Positions 17,120 to 25,040 of a stretch of DNA of 64,000 nucleotides are shown here, in pieces. The first letter of the stretch is position 1. The number at the start of each line of letters is the position of its first letter. The DNA comes from Desulfobacteraceae bacterium (lineage in GTDB: Bacteria > Desulfobacterota > Desulfobacteria > Desulfobacterales > Desulfobacteraceae). Position numbers and translations under genes: made by a program. The notes under the pieces are model-generated. The model had not been told where the DNA came from and did no database searches. It saw nothing but the letters and a program-made list of their open reading frames with translations. The stretch spans positions 1 to 64,000 of the forward strand of contig JAAELK010000242.1 of assembly GCA_024226935.1 (NCBI GenBank), given 5' to 3'.

Positions 17120-18391
17120 ATGTTTGATATATTAATTGTAAATGCAAAGATCCATGGTAAAAAAGAGCTGGTGCAAATTGGTTGCAAGGATGGCAAAATC
17201 CTTGAGATTGCGCCTAAAATTGAGTCCAAGGCCAAAGAGATCATCGATGCGGCAGGGTATTTTGTAACTCCTCCTTTTATTGACAGCCATATTCATCTGG
17301 ATGCCACTCTCTCCATGGGCATGCCCCGTTTTAACCAAAGCGGTACCTTGCTTGAGGGAATTAAGATATGGGGGGAACTCAAGCCAAGTCTCACCCATGA
17401 AGCAATTAAAGCCAGGGCAAAACAATTGCTATTATGGTCCATTGCAAAGGGCAATCTTGTAATTAGAAGCCATGTGGATACTACTGATCCCAGCCTTCTG
17501 GCCGTTGATGTTCTTCTTGAGCTTCGCCGGGAGATGAAAGAATTTGTAGATTTGCAGCTGGTTGCCTTTCCCCAGGATGGGGTTTTGCGATCAAAAAATG
17601 CCATGGAACTTTTAATTCGTGCTCTGGATAAAGGGGTGGATGTGATTGGCGGTATCCCCCATTTTGAACGAACCATGGCAGAGGGTGCAGAATCTGTTCG
17701 TCTCTTGTGTGAGTTGGCGGAACAAAGGGGGCTTATGGTGGATATGCATTGCGATGAATCCGATGATCCCCATTCTCGCTACATTGAAAATCTTGTTCTT
17801 GAGACCCAGCGCCTTGGACTTCATGGAAGGGTGGCAGGTTCCCATCTTACCAGCATGCATTCCATGGACAACTATTATGTGTCAAAGCTCTTTGCTCTGA
17901 TGTCGGAAGCCAGGATAAATTGTATATGTAATCCTCTGGTGAATATGAATCTCCAGGGACGCCATGATACCTATCCGAAAAGAAGAGGGCTTATGCGGGT
18001 TTCAGAACTTCTGGATGCGGGAATAAATGTCAGTTTCGGCCATGATGATGTTATGGACCCATGGTATCCCATGGGAACCCACGATATGCTTGAAGTGGTC
18101 CATATGGGCGCCCATGCCCTGCATATGACCGGAGTGGATCAGCAGGCATCATTATTTGATGGAGTTACCATTAATGCTGCAAAAACATTGAATCTTGAAA
18201 ACTATGGTTTAGCGCCTGGGTGTAATGCAGATATGGTGATTCTCCAGGCATCTTCCAAGCAGGAATGTATCCGCCTTCGTCCGGCAAGGCTCTTTGTCAT
18301 TCGTAGAGGAAAGGTGATCAGCCATATGCCCAAAACCCGGGCAAGCGTGAATATCGGATCAGGGGACGTGGACGTGGATTTTTGTCGTTGA
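17120..18391 (+). CDS. codA: Cytosine deaminase (CodA-type amidohydrolase)
   Basis: A 423-residue amidohydrolase nearly the length of E. coli CodA (427) and similar along its whole length. It deaminates cytosine to uracil. Metal and active-site motifs are intact: HIHLD near the N-terminus, RSHVD, HCDESDD, SHLTSMH and GHDDVMDPWYPMGT. Conserved CodA stretches such as NQSGTL.EGI and NPLVNMNLQGRHDTYPKRRG are also present. No codB-type permease is adjacent. It is divergent from udp, so the two genes together handle pyrimidine bases and nucleosides. The ATG follows AAGGAG. A related creatinine or isocytosine deaminase activity is possible but less likely given the match. Confidence 0.9.
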   Translation: MFDILIVNAKIHGKKELVQIGCKDGKILEIAPKIESKAKEIIDAAGYFVTPPFIDSHIHLDATLSMGMPRFNQSGTLLEGIKIWGELKPSLTHEAIKARAKQLLLWSIAKGNLVIRSHVDTTDPSLLAVDVLLELRREMKEFVDLQLVAFPQDGVLRSKNAMELLIRALDKGVDVIGGIPHFERTMAEGAESVRLLCELAEQRGLMVDMHCDESDDPHSRYIENLVLETQRLGLHGRVAGSHLTSMHSMDNYYVSKLFALMSEARINCICNPLVNMNLQGRHDTYPKRRGLMRVSELLDAGINVSFGHDDVMDPWYPMGTHDMLEVVHMGAHALHMTGVDQQASLFDGVTINAAKTLNLENYGLAPGCNADMVILQASSKQECIRLRPARLFVIRRGKVISHMPKTRASVNIGSGDVDVDFCR

Positions 18392-18476
18392 TTGAATCGA
18401 TCAGGATTACCTGGGGATTGGCAAGATTCGGATATCAGCCACCAGTATCCGGACAGATATTGATGGTATAAACTTA

Positions 18477-18521
18477 TTGCCGTTGTATTTGCGTATCATA
18501 TACTATATTACCGTATATAGT
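18477..18521 (+). promoter_or_regulatory. Candidate promoter and operator of the IclR gene
   Basis: TTGCCG (18477-18482) and TATACT (18499-18504) are spaced by 16 bp, giving a plausible sigma-70 promoter. Overlapping the -10 is an inverted repeat ACTATA (18502-18507) / TATAGT (18516-18521) with ACCGTAT in its centre. This resembles sequence ahead of the downstream operon and is a candidate autoregulatory site. Confidence 0.45.
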
Positions 18522-18550
18522 TTCCAATATATACAGTAAAGGATAAATTT

Positions 18551-19324
18551 ATGGTCCGGAATAGACGTCTTATACAATCCATTAAAAGAGCTTCCGACAT
18601 TTTAGATGTTTTTGTCCAAGAGAAGAAAGCCCATGGAATAACCGATTTCTCAAAAAAACTTCAATTACCTAAAACTACCATCCAGGGTATTGTGCAAACC
18701 CTGGAAGCACTATCCTACCTTGAAAAAGACTCGAACACACCCAAATATCGTCTTGGTCCCAAGGTTTTCCAGTTGGGCATGTTATATGCCACTAATATGG
18801 ATATAGTGACAATGGGTAAGGTCTGGATGGAGCGCTTAAGTTTCCAGATCCGGGAGCCTGTCAATCTTGGTATGCTGGTGGGGAATAAGGTTGTTGTGGT
18901 TCTTCGCGTTGATTCTGAAAATTCTGCTATGCTTTATCCCCAGGCAGGTTCTATTATCCCCCTTCATGCTACATGTATAGGCAAGATATTGCTATCGCAT
19001 CTTGATCAATCCCAACGGATGTCTATTTTAAGTGATCATAATTTTGAAAAATTTACCCCAAACACCATTCCTACCCTTGAAAAGTTCTTAAAAGAGATTG
19101 AAAGAATTCCAAAACAACGGGTTAGTTTTGAAAATCAGGAATCTGTTATTGGGATGGCAGGTATTGGTGCTCCTATTTTTAACCATACCAATAAAGTTAT
19201 CGCCGCCTTTGCTGTAACGGGAGAATCGGAAAATATTCTTAAAAATAAAAATAAAATTGTTGAAGCTGTAGAGTATACTTCTATTCAAGTGTCAAAGCAG
19301 CTTGGTTGTAGTGGGAGTCTCTGA
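18551..19324 (+). CDS. IclR-family transcriptional regulator
   Basis: A 257-residue regulator. An N-terminal winged helix-turn-helix (about 10-70; recognition helix region LPKTTIQGIVQTLEAL) is followed by an IclR effector-binding domain (about 85-255) with the family stretch PLHATCIGKILLSHL and a G.AGIGAPIF motif. IclR proteins sense small organic acids or aromatics and repress or activate neighbouring catabolic genes. It lies between the deaminase gene and the acetoacetate-decarboxylase-like operon. Similar inverted repeats ahead of both it and that operon suggest it controls them. The ATG follows AAAGGA. Confidence 0.92.
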   Translation: MVRNRRLIQSIKRASDILDVFVQEKKAHGITDFSKKLQLPKTTIQGIVQTLEALSYLEKDSNTPKYRLGPKVFQLGMLYATNMDIVTMGKVWMERLSFQIREPVNLGMLVGNKVVVVLRVDSENSAMLYPQAGSIIPLHATCIGKILLSHLDQSQRMSILSDHNFEKFTPNTIPTLEKFLKEIERIPKQRVSFENQESVIGMAGIGAPIFNHTNKVIAAFAVTGESENILKNKNKIVEAVEYTSIQVSKQLGCSGSL

Positions 19325-19338
19325 AACAAGATTTTTTA

Positions 19339-19407
19339 TTGACTTTTTAATCCTTCCAATACACAATATCGTATTGTAGTTAACTGTACGACATTATCGT
19401 ATTTTTT
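19339..19407 (+). promoter_or_regulatory. Candidate promoter with TATCGTATT repeats
   Basis: TTGACT (19339-19344) is followed at about 17 bp by an AT-rich -10 region. An inverted repeat CAATAC/GTATTG spans 19357-19376. TATCGTATT occurs at 19367-19375 and recurs about 30 bp later near 19396-19404, roughly three helical turns apart. The motif resembles the ACCGTAT core upstream of the IclR gene, so these are candidate IclR operators. Confidence 0.4.
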
Positions 19408-19419
19408 AATGGAGGAAAG

Positions 19420-20310
19420 ATGAAAGCAACATACACAATCAAAGATGAAATGCTTGATAATGAAAATCAGTTTCAAGATGCTTTTTTTGAACGCTTTACC
19501 CTGGGGCACGCCCCACAACCCCTGCAATTGACTGAAAAAATATCAAAAAACTATCTTTTTCCAACCTTTTACGGCAATGTGACCTGTGCCATCGGTATTT
19601 TTTTATGCTCCTATCCAAAAGCCCTTGAGGTGGTACAAAAAGAACTTGGTTCCGGCGTGAAACCGGTGAAGATGACCAGGGGAAGATCATTGGTTGCATT
19701 TTCATGTTATGAATATAAAAATGTTTATGGGGTTTTGCCCTATAATGAAATTGCAATGACCATCCCTGTGATGGCTAATTCATTGGTGAATGTTCCTGTT
19801 TTGCCAATGGTGTTGGATAAGTTTTTTTCAAAATTTGGTTATTATATCTTTGGAATGCCGGTTACATCGAAGGAAAACCAGATCCGGGGCAATGAAATAT
19901 GGAATTTGCCTAAAACCACCAACGAAATTGATATTTATAAAGAAAATGGAGATTGCATTACCATTTGCAGCGAAGAATCCGGGAAACCCTATTTTGAACT
20001 CCATGTGCCCATGGATGGTACCCCCACCGATTTTGATGTTACTTCCAATCTATATACTAAAAAAGGGAGTAGTCTGTTAAAAAGCGAAACAAATTTTAAA
20101 GCCAGATTTAATATAAATAAATATATGGATCTATTATTTAAAAAAGGTGCAACACCTGATCGTACCTACCTTAAAATAGGAGATTCCCCTTCGGCCCAGG
20201 TATTGAATGATCTTGAAATAGAAAAACATCCTTTCCAGTTCAGGTTTGCCGAAGGCATGAATTCTTGTTTTGATCTTCCAGATCCTGATTTCAAAGAATT
20301 TGTCAAGTGA
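19420..20310 (+). CDS. Acetoacetate-decarboxylase-fold protein
   Basis: A 296-residue member of the acetoacetate decarboxylase (ADC) superfamily. The region GNEIWNLPKTTNEI aligns with the ADC active-site segment, placing K165 at the Schiff-base lysine. In true ADC a second lysine follows directly (PKK) and tunes the pKa. Here the residue is T166, so genuine acetoacetate decarboxylase activity is doubtful. Other superfamily members act as aldolase/dehydratases. The strong SD GGAGG and the short distance to the ketopantoate-reductase-like gene (58 bp) point to an operon, probably under the upstream IclR regulator. The substrate is unknown, probably a keto acid. Confidence 0.75.
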   Translation: MKATYTIKDEMLDNENQFQDAFFERFTLGHAPQPLQLTEKISKNYLFPTFYGNVTCAIGIFLCSYPKALEVVQKELGSGVKPVKMTRGRSLVAFSCYEYKNVYGVLPYNEIAMTIPVMANSLVNVPVLPMVLDKFFSKFGYYIFGMPVTSKENQIRGNEIWNLPKTTNEIDIYKENGDCITICSEESGKPYFELHVPMDGTPTDFDVTSNLYTKKGSSLLKSETNFKARFNINKYMDLLFKKGATPDRTYLKIGDSPSAQVLNDLEIEKHPFQFRFAEGMNSCFDLPDPDFKEFVK

Positions 20311-20368
20311 TACCAAAACCTTATTTATAATATGGTTAATTTAACAATTAGCAGGGGGGCCGCTATAA

Positions 20369-21397
20369 ATGAAAAAAAAACTTAATATAATAATTTTTGG
20401 TGCGGGTGCCGTGGGCGCATCTGTCGGAGGGTGGATCGCTTCTGAATATAATAATATTTTTTTTTACGATAAGGGTGATGTAGCCGACATCCTGAGAACA
20501 AAAGGGATTACCCACTACCTTGGAGAAGAACAAAATAAAGCTCAAAGGGTTAAGGTAAATGTTATTAATGATCTCAGGGATGTTCCTTCTCCCGATATCA
20601 TTGTGGTTGCAGTTAAAAACTACAGCCTTGATGCAGTTTCAAAATTTATTAAGGATACCCTTGGAGATACCCCCATTATTGTGGCACTCCAGAATGGGGT
20701 GGAAAATCAGACTATTCTTCCAAACTATTTTTCCAGGGTAATCTATGGGGTGGTCTGTTATAATGCCTGGCTGGATTCTCCGGGGGTTGTGGGATACCAG
20801 AAAAGGGGCCCCATCGTTCTTGGCACCATCAACAATCAGTATCAATCGGAAATGAAGGCGGTGGCGCAAATATTTAATAAAGGGGTGGAAACCATGATTA
20901 CCCCCCATCTCCATGATGCTTCCCATTCAAAAATGATAGTTAATCTCACCAATTCTTTAACAACACTTATTGGCCATACCTATAAAGAAATTTCAGATCC
21001 CGGTATATTTCAAAAGCTGTTGACAAATCTTACCTACGAAGGTTCTAAAATAGTTAAAGCTGCAGGGTATAAAGAATGCAAACTGGGGGGAATGCCCTCC
21101 TGGTTTTTAATGAAAACAGCCGCCACATTGCCCCAATTTATTACCAGGAGACTCTTTGAAAAAAATGTTAAAAAAATGGTAATCAGCAGCATGGCCCAGG
21201 ATATTATCCAGAGGGGAGGAACAGAATCTGAATTGGAATCCATAAATGGTTATTTTTTAAAGATGGCTGATTCCAATGGGGTTAAAGCACCTTACAATAG
21301 AACTATTTACCAGATGTGTGTAAATGAATTTAATAAGCCGAGTTTTAAGCCCCTTGATGTAAAAGATGTCTGGAAGGAAGTTGAAAAGGTTCTTTAG
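20369..21397 (+). CDS. Ketopantoate-reductase-family oxidoreductase
   Basis: A 342-residue NAD(P)H-dependent enzyme of the ApbA/PanE family. The Rossmann loop IFGAGAVGASVGG is at residues 8-20 and ALQNGVEN lies in the expected position after the nucleotide-binding domain. The catalytic lysine region is HSKMIVNLTNSL, and a C-terminal helical domain follows. The known reaction of the family is reduction of 2-dehydropantoate to pantoate. Its position between an ADC-like gene and an M20 peptidase, under an apparent catabolic regulator, makes another 2-keto acid a reasonable substrate, so I do not name it panE. GGGGGG precedes the ATG. Confidence 0.8.
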   Translation: MKKKLNIIIFGAGAVGASVGGWIASEYNNIFFYDKGDVADILRTKGITHYLGEEQNKAQRVKVNVINDLRDVPSPDIIVVAVKNYSLDAVSKFIKDTLGDTPIIVALQNGVENQTILPNYFSRVIYGVVCYNAWLDSPGVVGYQKRGPIVLGTINNQYQSEMKAVAQIFNKGVETMITPHLHDASHSKMIVNLTNSLTTLIGHTYKEISDPGIFQKLLTNLTYEGSKIVKAAGYKECKLGGMPSWFLMKTAATLPQFITRRLFEKNVKKMVISSMAQDIIQRGGTESELESINGYFLKMADSNGVKAPYNRTIYQMCVNEFNKPSFKPLDVKDVWKEVEKVL

Positions 21398-21558
21398 CCT
21401 GGAGTTTGAGTATACAAATCCGGTAATGAGTTTTATCTATTTATAATATGTACTTGCCACGATATCAGAGGGCTGATAGTATCCACGAACTGAAATGCAC
21501 CGGGCAAAATTGAATGAAAATAAAAGAGCATCAGGTTCAATCTTTAAAAGGAATTAAA

Positions 21559-22965
21559 ATGGATACAAATGCAATCAAGGACTTTGTAGAAAAAACATGG
21601 GACGAATCAGTAATACCACAACTTATGGAATATATTCGTATTCCGGCACTTTCTCCTGGATTTGATAAAAATTGGGAAGAGGCAGGACTTCTTTTAAAGG
21701 CAGCCAAGCTCATTGAAAAATGGTGCCACAGTATGGAGCTTAAAAATTGTCATATTCGGACCATATCACCTGAAAATCGGACTCCCCTGGTGCTAGTTGA
21801 AGTAGATGCTTTCCTGGCTGAAATGTCCGATAGTATTCTTTTTTATGGCCACATTGACAAACAGCCGGAATTTACCGGATGGGACGAAGGCAAGGGTCCT
21901 TGGAAGCCTGTTCTTGAAGACGATAAACTTTATGGCAGGGGCGGAGCCGATGATGCTTATTCTGTTTTTACCGCTATCACAGCCATTAAAGCACTTCAAG
22001 AGCAAAATATTCCCCATGGAAGATGTGTTCTTTTGATTGAAAGCTGTGAAGAATCAGGCAGTGTTGATCTGGATTTTTATCTTGAAGAATATAAAGCTGT
22101 TATAGGTTCTCCTGATTTGATTATCTGCCTTGATTCTGGGTGCGGTGATTATCAGCGAATGTGGCTTACAACTTCCTTGAGGGGAGGAATCGGCGGAAGG
22201 TTGAGTGTTGATATCCTTTCAGAGGGTATTCATTCTGGTAACTCAGGGGCCGTTGCATCAAGCTTCAGGATTATAAGACAGCTTCTGGACAGGATAGAGG
22301 ATGCCGGGACGGGAGATATTCTGGTGGATGAACTCAAAGTTGATGTCCCTCAAAATAGACTGGATCAGATCCGTGAGGCTGCCGGGATCCTAGGGGAAGA
22401 TCTTCTTGGTGCATATCCATTGGTTGATGGTGCTATGCCTGCCGTCGATGATGTGGTTCAATTAATGATAAAAAAGACCTGGGGGGCCACTCTCTCATAC
22501 ACCGGAGTGGACGGTATGCCGTCCATAGATAAAGCTGGTAACGTACTCAGGCCTAATACCACATTGGCTCTTGCTTTCAGGACTCCTCCCACGGCAGATC
22601 CTTTCTCGGCCGGAGAAAAAATCAAGCAAATCCTTGAGCAGGATCCACCCTATGGAGCAAAAGTCAGTTTTGATATCAGTAAATCCGGTAACGGTTGGGA
22701 AATGCCCAGGGTATCACCTGAATTTGAAGATATTCTGGAACAAGTTTGTCTTGATTGTTTTGGGAATGCTTTGGGGTATACCGGCGAAGGCGGCGGTATT
22801 CCTTTGATGAATTTGCTTGCCCAAAAATTTCCCCGGGCCGAGTTTCTGGTTACAGGTGTTTTAGGTCCCCATGCCAATGCCCACGGACCCAATGAATCTT
22901 TGGACATTCCCTTTGTTAAAAAATTAACCAGCGCCATTGCCTGTATTCTGGCCCAACGGTGTTAG
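21559..22965 (+). CDS. M20-family metallopeptidase/amidohydrolase
   Basis: A 468-residue M20 dinuclear-zinc hydrolase. Metal-ligand motifs are present: YGHID, the bridging aspartate in GRGGADDAY, the catalytic Glu pair ESCEES, LDSG and the C-terminal GPHANAHGPNE. The lid/dimerisation domain lies in the middle (about 205-350, starting SLRGGIGGRL). Family members cleave dipeptides or N-acyl/N-carbamoyl amino acids. I chose the ATG at 21559 because AAAAGGA sits just upstream. An in-frame ATG 45 bp earlier has no SD. It is probably the last gene of the IclR-linked set, ending against the convergent LysR gene. Confidence 0.88.
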   Translation: MDTNAIKDFVEKTWDESVIPQLMEYIRIPALSPGFDKNWEEAGLLLKAAKLIEKWCHSMELKNCHIRTISPENRTPLVLVEVDAFLAEMSDSILFYGHIDKQPEFTGWDEGKGPWKPVLEDDKLYGRGGADDAYSVFTAITAIKALQEQNIPHGRCVLLIESCEESGSVDLDFYLEEYKAVIGSPDLIICLDSGCGDYQRMWLTTSLRGGIGGRLSVDILSEGIHSGNSGAVASSFRIIRQLLDRIEDAGTGDILVDELKVDVPQNRLDQIREAAGILGEDLLGAYPLVDGAMPAVDDVVQLMIKKTWGATLSYTGVDGMPSIDKAGNVLRPNTTLALAFRTPPTADPFSAGEKIKQILEQDPPYGAKVSFDISKSGNGWEMPRVSPEFEDILEQVCLDCFGNALGYTGEGGGIPLMNLLAQKFPRAEFLVTGVLGPHANAHGPNESLDIPFVKKLTSAIACILAQRC

Positions 22966-23017
22966 AAAATATTTATAGGGCGGTTTTTTAAATTTATAGA
23001 TGAGTTTGTGAAATTTT

Positions 23018-23058
23018 AAAGATTCATAGATTTTGTCTGATAAAATCTATGAATCTTT
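23018..23058. terminator. Bidirectional terminator overlapping the LysR 3' end
   Basis: A perfect 17-bp stem (23018-23034 with 23042-23058) and 7-nt loop between convergent genes. One arm and the loop lie inside the last codons of the LysR gene. AT-rich flanks provide short U-tracts on both strands. Confidence 0.8.
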
Positions 23059-23914
23059 GACAGATAGGGGACTGGGTTCTTTTTTTGGCCAGGGTCAGGT
23101 AAAAATACCGGTCAAGATCCAGTCCTTTAACGCGAAGGGCATGGACCCGGCCGGTTTCAATTTCATTGGCCACGGCAATGGTGGAAAGAATGGAGATGCC
23201 TACCTTGTTCAGTATTCCTTGGATTACCGATACTGAATTTCCCATGGTGATGCGGGTATTAAGATTCTGGAAATTAAAACCGGCTTTATCCATGCTTTTA
23301 AGGATGGATTGCCAGGTTCCTGATCCTTTTTCCCTGGTAATAAAGGGTTCAAGAAATATTTTTGAACAATCGATGGATTTGCGGCCTGCCCACTTGTGTC
23401 CGGCCGGGACAATAAGTTTCATTTCATCGGCCATGAGTTTTTCCTGGTAGATGGCGGGGTCGTTTTTTAAAGCTCCCACCACACCCATTTCGATTTTTCC
23501 TTTTTTAATGGCATCAATAATTTGAATGGTATCTCCGGCAGTCAGAGATAGGATGACATCGGGAAATTTTTTACTGAACACACCGATAAGTTTTGGGATG
23601 AGATAACCGGCTGGAATGGTGCTGCCCCCGATATTAAGTGTCCCCTTTGTATGGCCTAAAAAATCAAGCATGGCAGATTCGGTAAGGTTTCTGAACTCTA
23701 AAAGTTTTTTGGCGTGATCATAGAGAATTTTGCCGGCTCTAGTGGGTTCTGTGGTTTTACCAAGCCGGTCCAGAAGCCGGCATTGAAAGTGTTCTTCAAG
23801 TTCTTTGATATGGGTGGATACGGTTGGTTGAGAAAGATTAATTACTTGTGATGCCTTGGAAAAACTTTTCTTTTCAACTACTGTTACAAAGATGTGAAGC
23901 TGCCATAGATCCAT
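23024..23914 (-). CDS. LysR-family transcriptional regulator
   Basis: A 296-residue LysR regulator of the CysB-like type. The N-terminal winged helix-turn-helix covers about 1-60 (FSKASQVINLSQPTVSTHIKEL). The periplasmic-binding-like effector domain runs from about 90 to 290 (LNIGGSTIPAGYLIPKLIG). Its 3' end is built into a bidirectional terminator. It is convergent with the M20 gene and starts only 33 bp after coaD on the same strand, so there is no divergent target gene as is usual for LysR proteins. It may be read from the coaD transcript and act elsewhere. Confidence 0.92.
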   Translation of the reverse strand: MDLWQLHIFVTVVEKKSFSKASQVINLSQPTVSTHIKELEEHFQCRLLDRLGKTTEPTRAGKILYDHAKKLLEFRNLTESAMLDFLGHTKGTLNIGGSTIPAGYLIPKLIGVFSKKFPDVILSLTAGDTIQIIDAIKKGKIEMGVVGALKNDPAIYQEKLMADEMKLIVPAGHKWAGRKSIDCSKIFLEPFITREKGSGTWQSILKSMDKAGFNFQNLNTRITMGNSVSVIQGILNKVGISILSTIAVANEIETGRVHALRVKGLDLDRYFYLTLAKKRTQSPICQRFIDFIRQNL

Positions 23915-23947
23915 TTTTTTATCTCTTTATCATCAATATTCTTAGGA

Positions 23948-24448
23948 TTAGTCGTTCAGCTTGGGAAATTTTTCCATCAGCTTGATCTTGACGGGTTCCG
24001 GTACCATATCTGAAATATCGCCACCAAATTGTGCAGCTTCTTTTATTATGGAGGAACTGGTGAATATCCACCGCAGACCAGTCATGAGGAAGACCGATTG
24101 AACATCCTTGTTTAGTTTGCGGTTCATCAAGGCCATCTGGAATTCGTTTTCAAAATCAGAGATGGCCCGCATTCCCCGGATTATAGCCACGGCATTTTTT
24201 ATCCGGGCATACTCTATCAGCAAACCGTCAAAGGTGTCCACCTGCACGGTTTTGAGCCCGTTCATGCTTTCTTTGATCATTTCAACTCGTTCTGTTGATG
24301 AAAATAATGCTTTTTTTGACGGGTTGTTTAAAACGGCCACAATCACTTCATCAAATATTTCAAGTGCTCTTTCTATTACATCCACATGGCCGTTGGTCAG
24401 GGGATCAAAAGAGCCCGGGTAAATCGCTATTTTTTTTATATCACTCAT
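23948..24448 (-). CDS. coaD: Phosphopantetheine adenylyltransferase CoaD
   Basis: Transfers AMP to 4'-phosphopantetheine, the fourth step of CoA synthesis. A 166-residue nucleotidyltransferase with YPGSFDPLTNGH at the N-terminus, RGMRAISDFENEFQMALMN and the C-terminal FTSSSIIKEAAQFGGDI, all typical of bacterial CoaD. I chose the ATG at 24448, which has AAGGAT upstream and gives the family's usual length. A TTG 21 bp earlier is in frame but poorer. The SD lies at the end of rsmD, a very common gene pair. Confidence 0.96.
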   Translation of the reverse strand: MSDIKKIAIYPGSFDPLTNGHVDVIERALEIFDEVIVAVLNNPSKKALFSSTERVEMIKESMNGLKTVQVDTFDGLLIEYARIKNAVAIIRGMRAISDFENEFQMALMNRKLNKDVQSVFLMTGLRWIFTSSSIIKEAAQFGGDISDMVPEPVKIKLMEKFPKLND

Positions 24449-24465
24449 TGTTGTCAGATCCTTTG

Positions 24466-25026
24466 TCAATTACTTGGGGTTTTCCTTAAAAAGGAAATAA
24501 AAGTCGTTGAATATTTTTTTTGACGGTAAATGTCAAGACCATTAAATGTATTGCCAAGGGATTCCTTAAAAGATTGTTCTGTAATAATAATACCATCCGG
24601 TGCTAAAAGATCCATAAAACCAGCCTTATTAAGGGTGGTTTCGATATGACCTTTTTCGTAGGGCGGGTCCATGAAAATCAGATCAAAGGGTTTGGTATTC
24701 AGGGTTTGGGGAAGTGGAAGGGCAATAATATCATGGTGAATGATTGAGGTGTTGTGGAGCATTTTGCACAGGTTAATATTTTTTTGGATAATGGTGCAGG
24801 ACTCAATGGCTGCATCTAAAAAAACTGCATTTTTTGCCCCCCGGCTAAGGGATTCAAGTCCAAGTGCACCGGTGCCTGCAAACATATCCAGCACGTTGGC
24901 ATCCTGTACTTTGGGTCCCAGTATGTTAAAGACAGCTTCCCTGACCCGATCAGAAGTTGGCCTGATATCATTGCCCTGAAGTTGGATCAGTTTTCTTCCT
25001 CGTAAATTTCCGCTGATAATTCTCAT
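24466..25026 (-). CDS. rsmD: 16S rRNA (guanine966-N2)-methyltransferase RsmD
   Basis: A 186-residue SAM-dependent methyltransferase that modifies G966 of 16S rRNA. The N-terminus MRIISGNLRGRKL is characteristic. Motif I (VLDMFAGTGALGLESLSRGA) binds SAM and the catalytic DPPY lies in LIFMDPPYEKG. Full length. It lies 14 bp after the response-regulator gene and just ahead of coaD, forming the end of the lpxC-to-coaD minus-strand run. SD AGGAT. Confidence 0.96.
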   Translation of the reverse strand: MRIISGNLRGRKLIQLQGNDIRPTSDRVREAVFNILGPKVQDANVLDMFAGTGALGLESLSRGAKNAVFLDAAIESCTIIQKNINLCKMLHNTSIIHHDIIALPLPQTLNTKPFDLIFMDPPYEKGHIETTLNKAGFMDLLAPDGIIITEQSFKESLGNTFNGLDIYRQKKYSTTFISFLRKTPSN

Positions 25027-25040
25027 GGATAATCCTAAAG

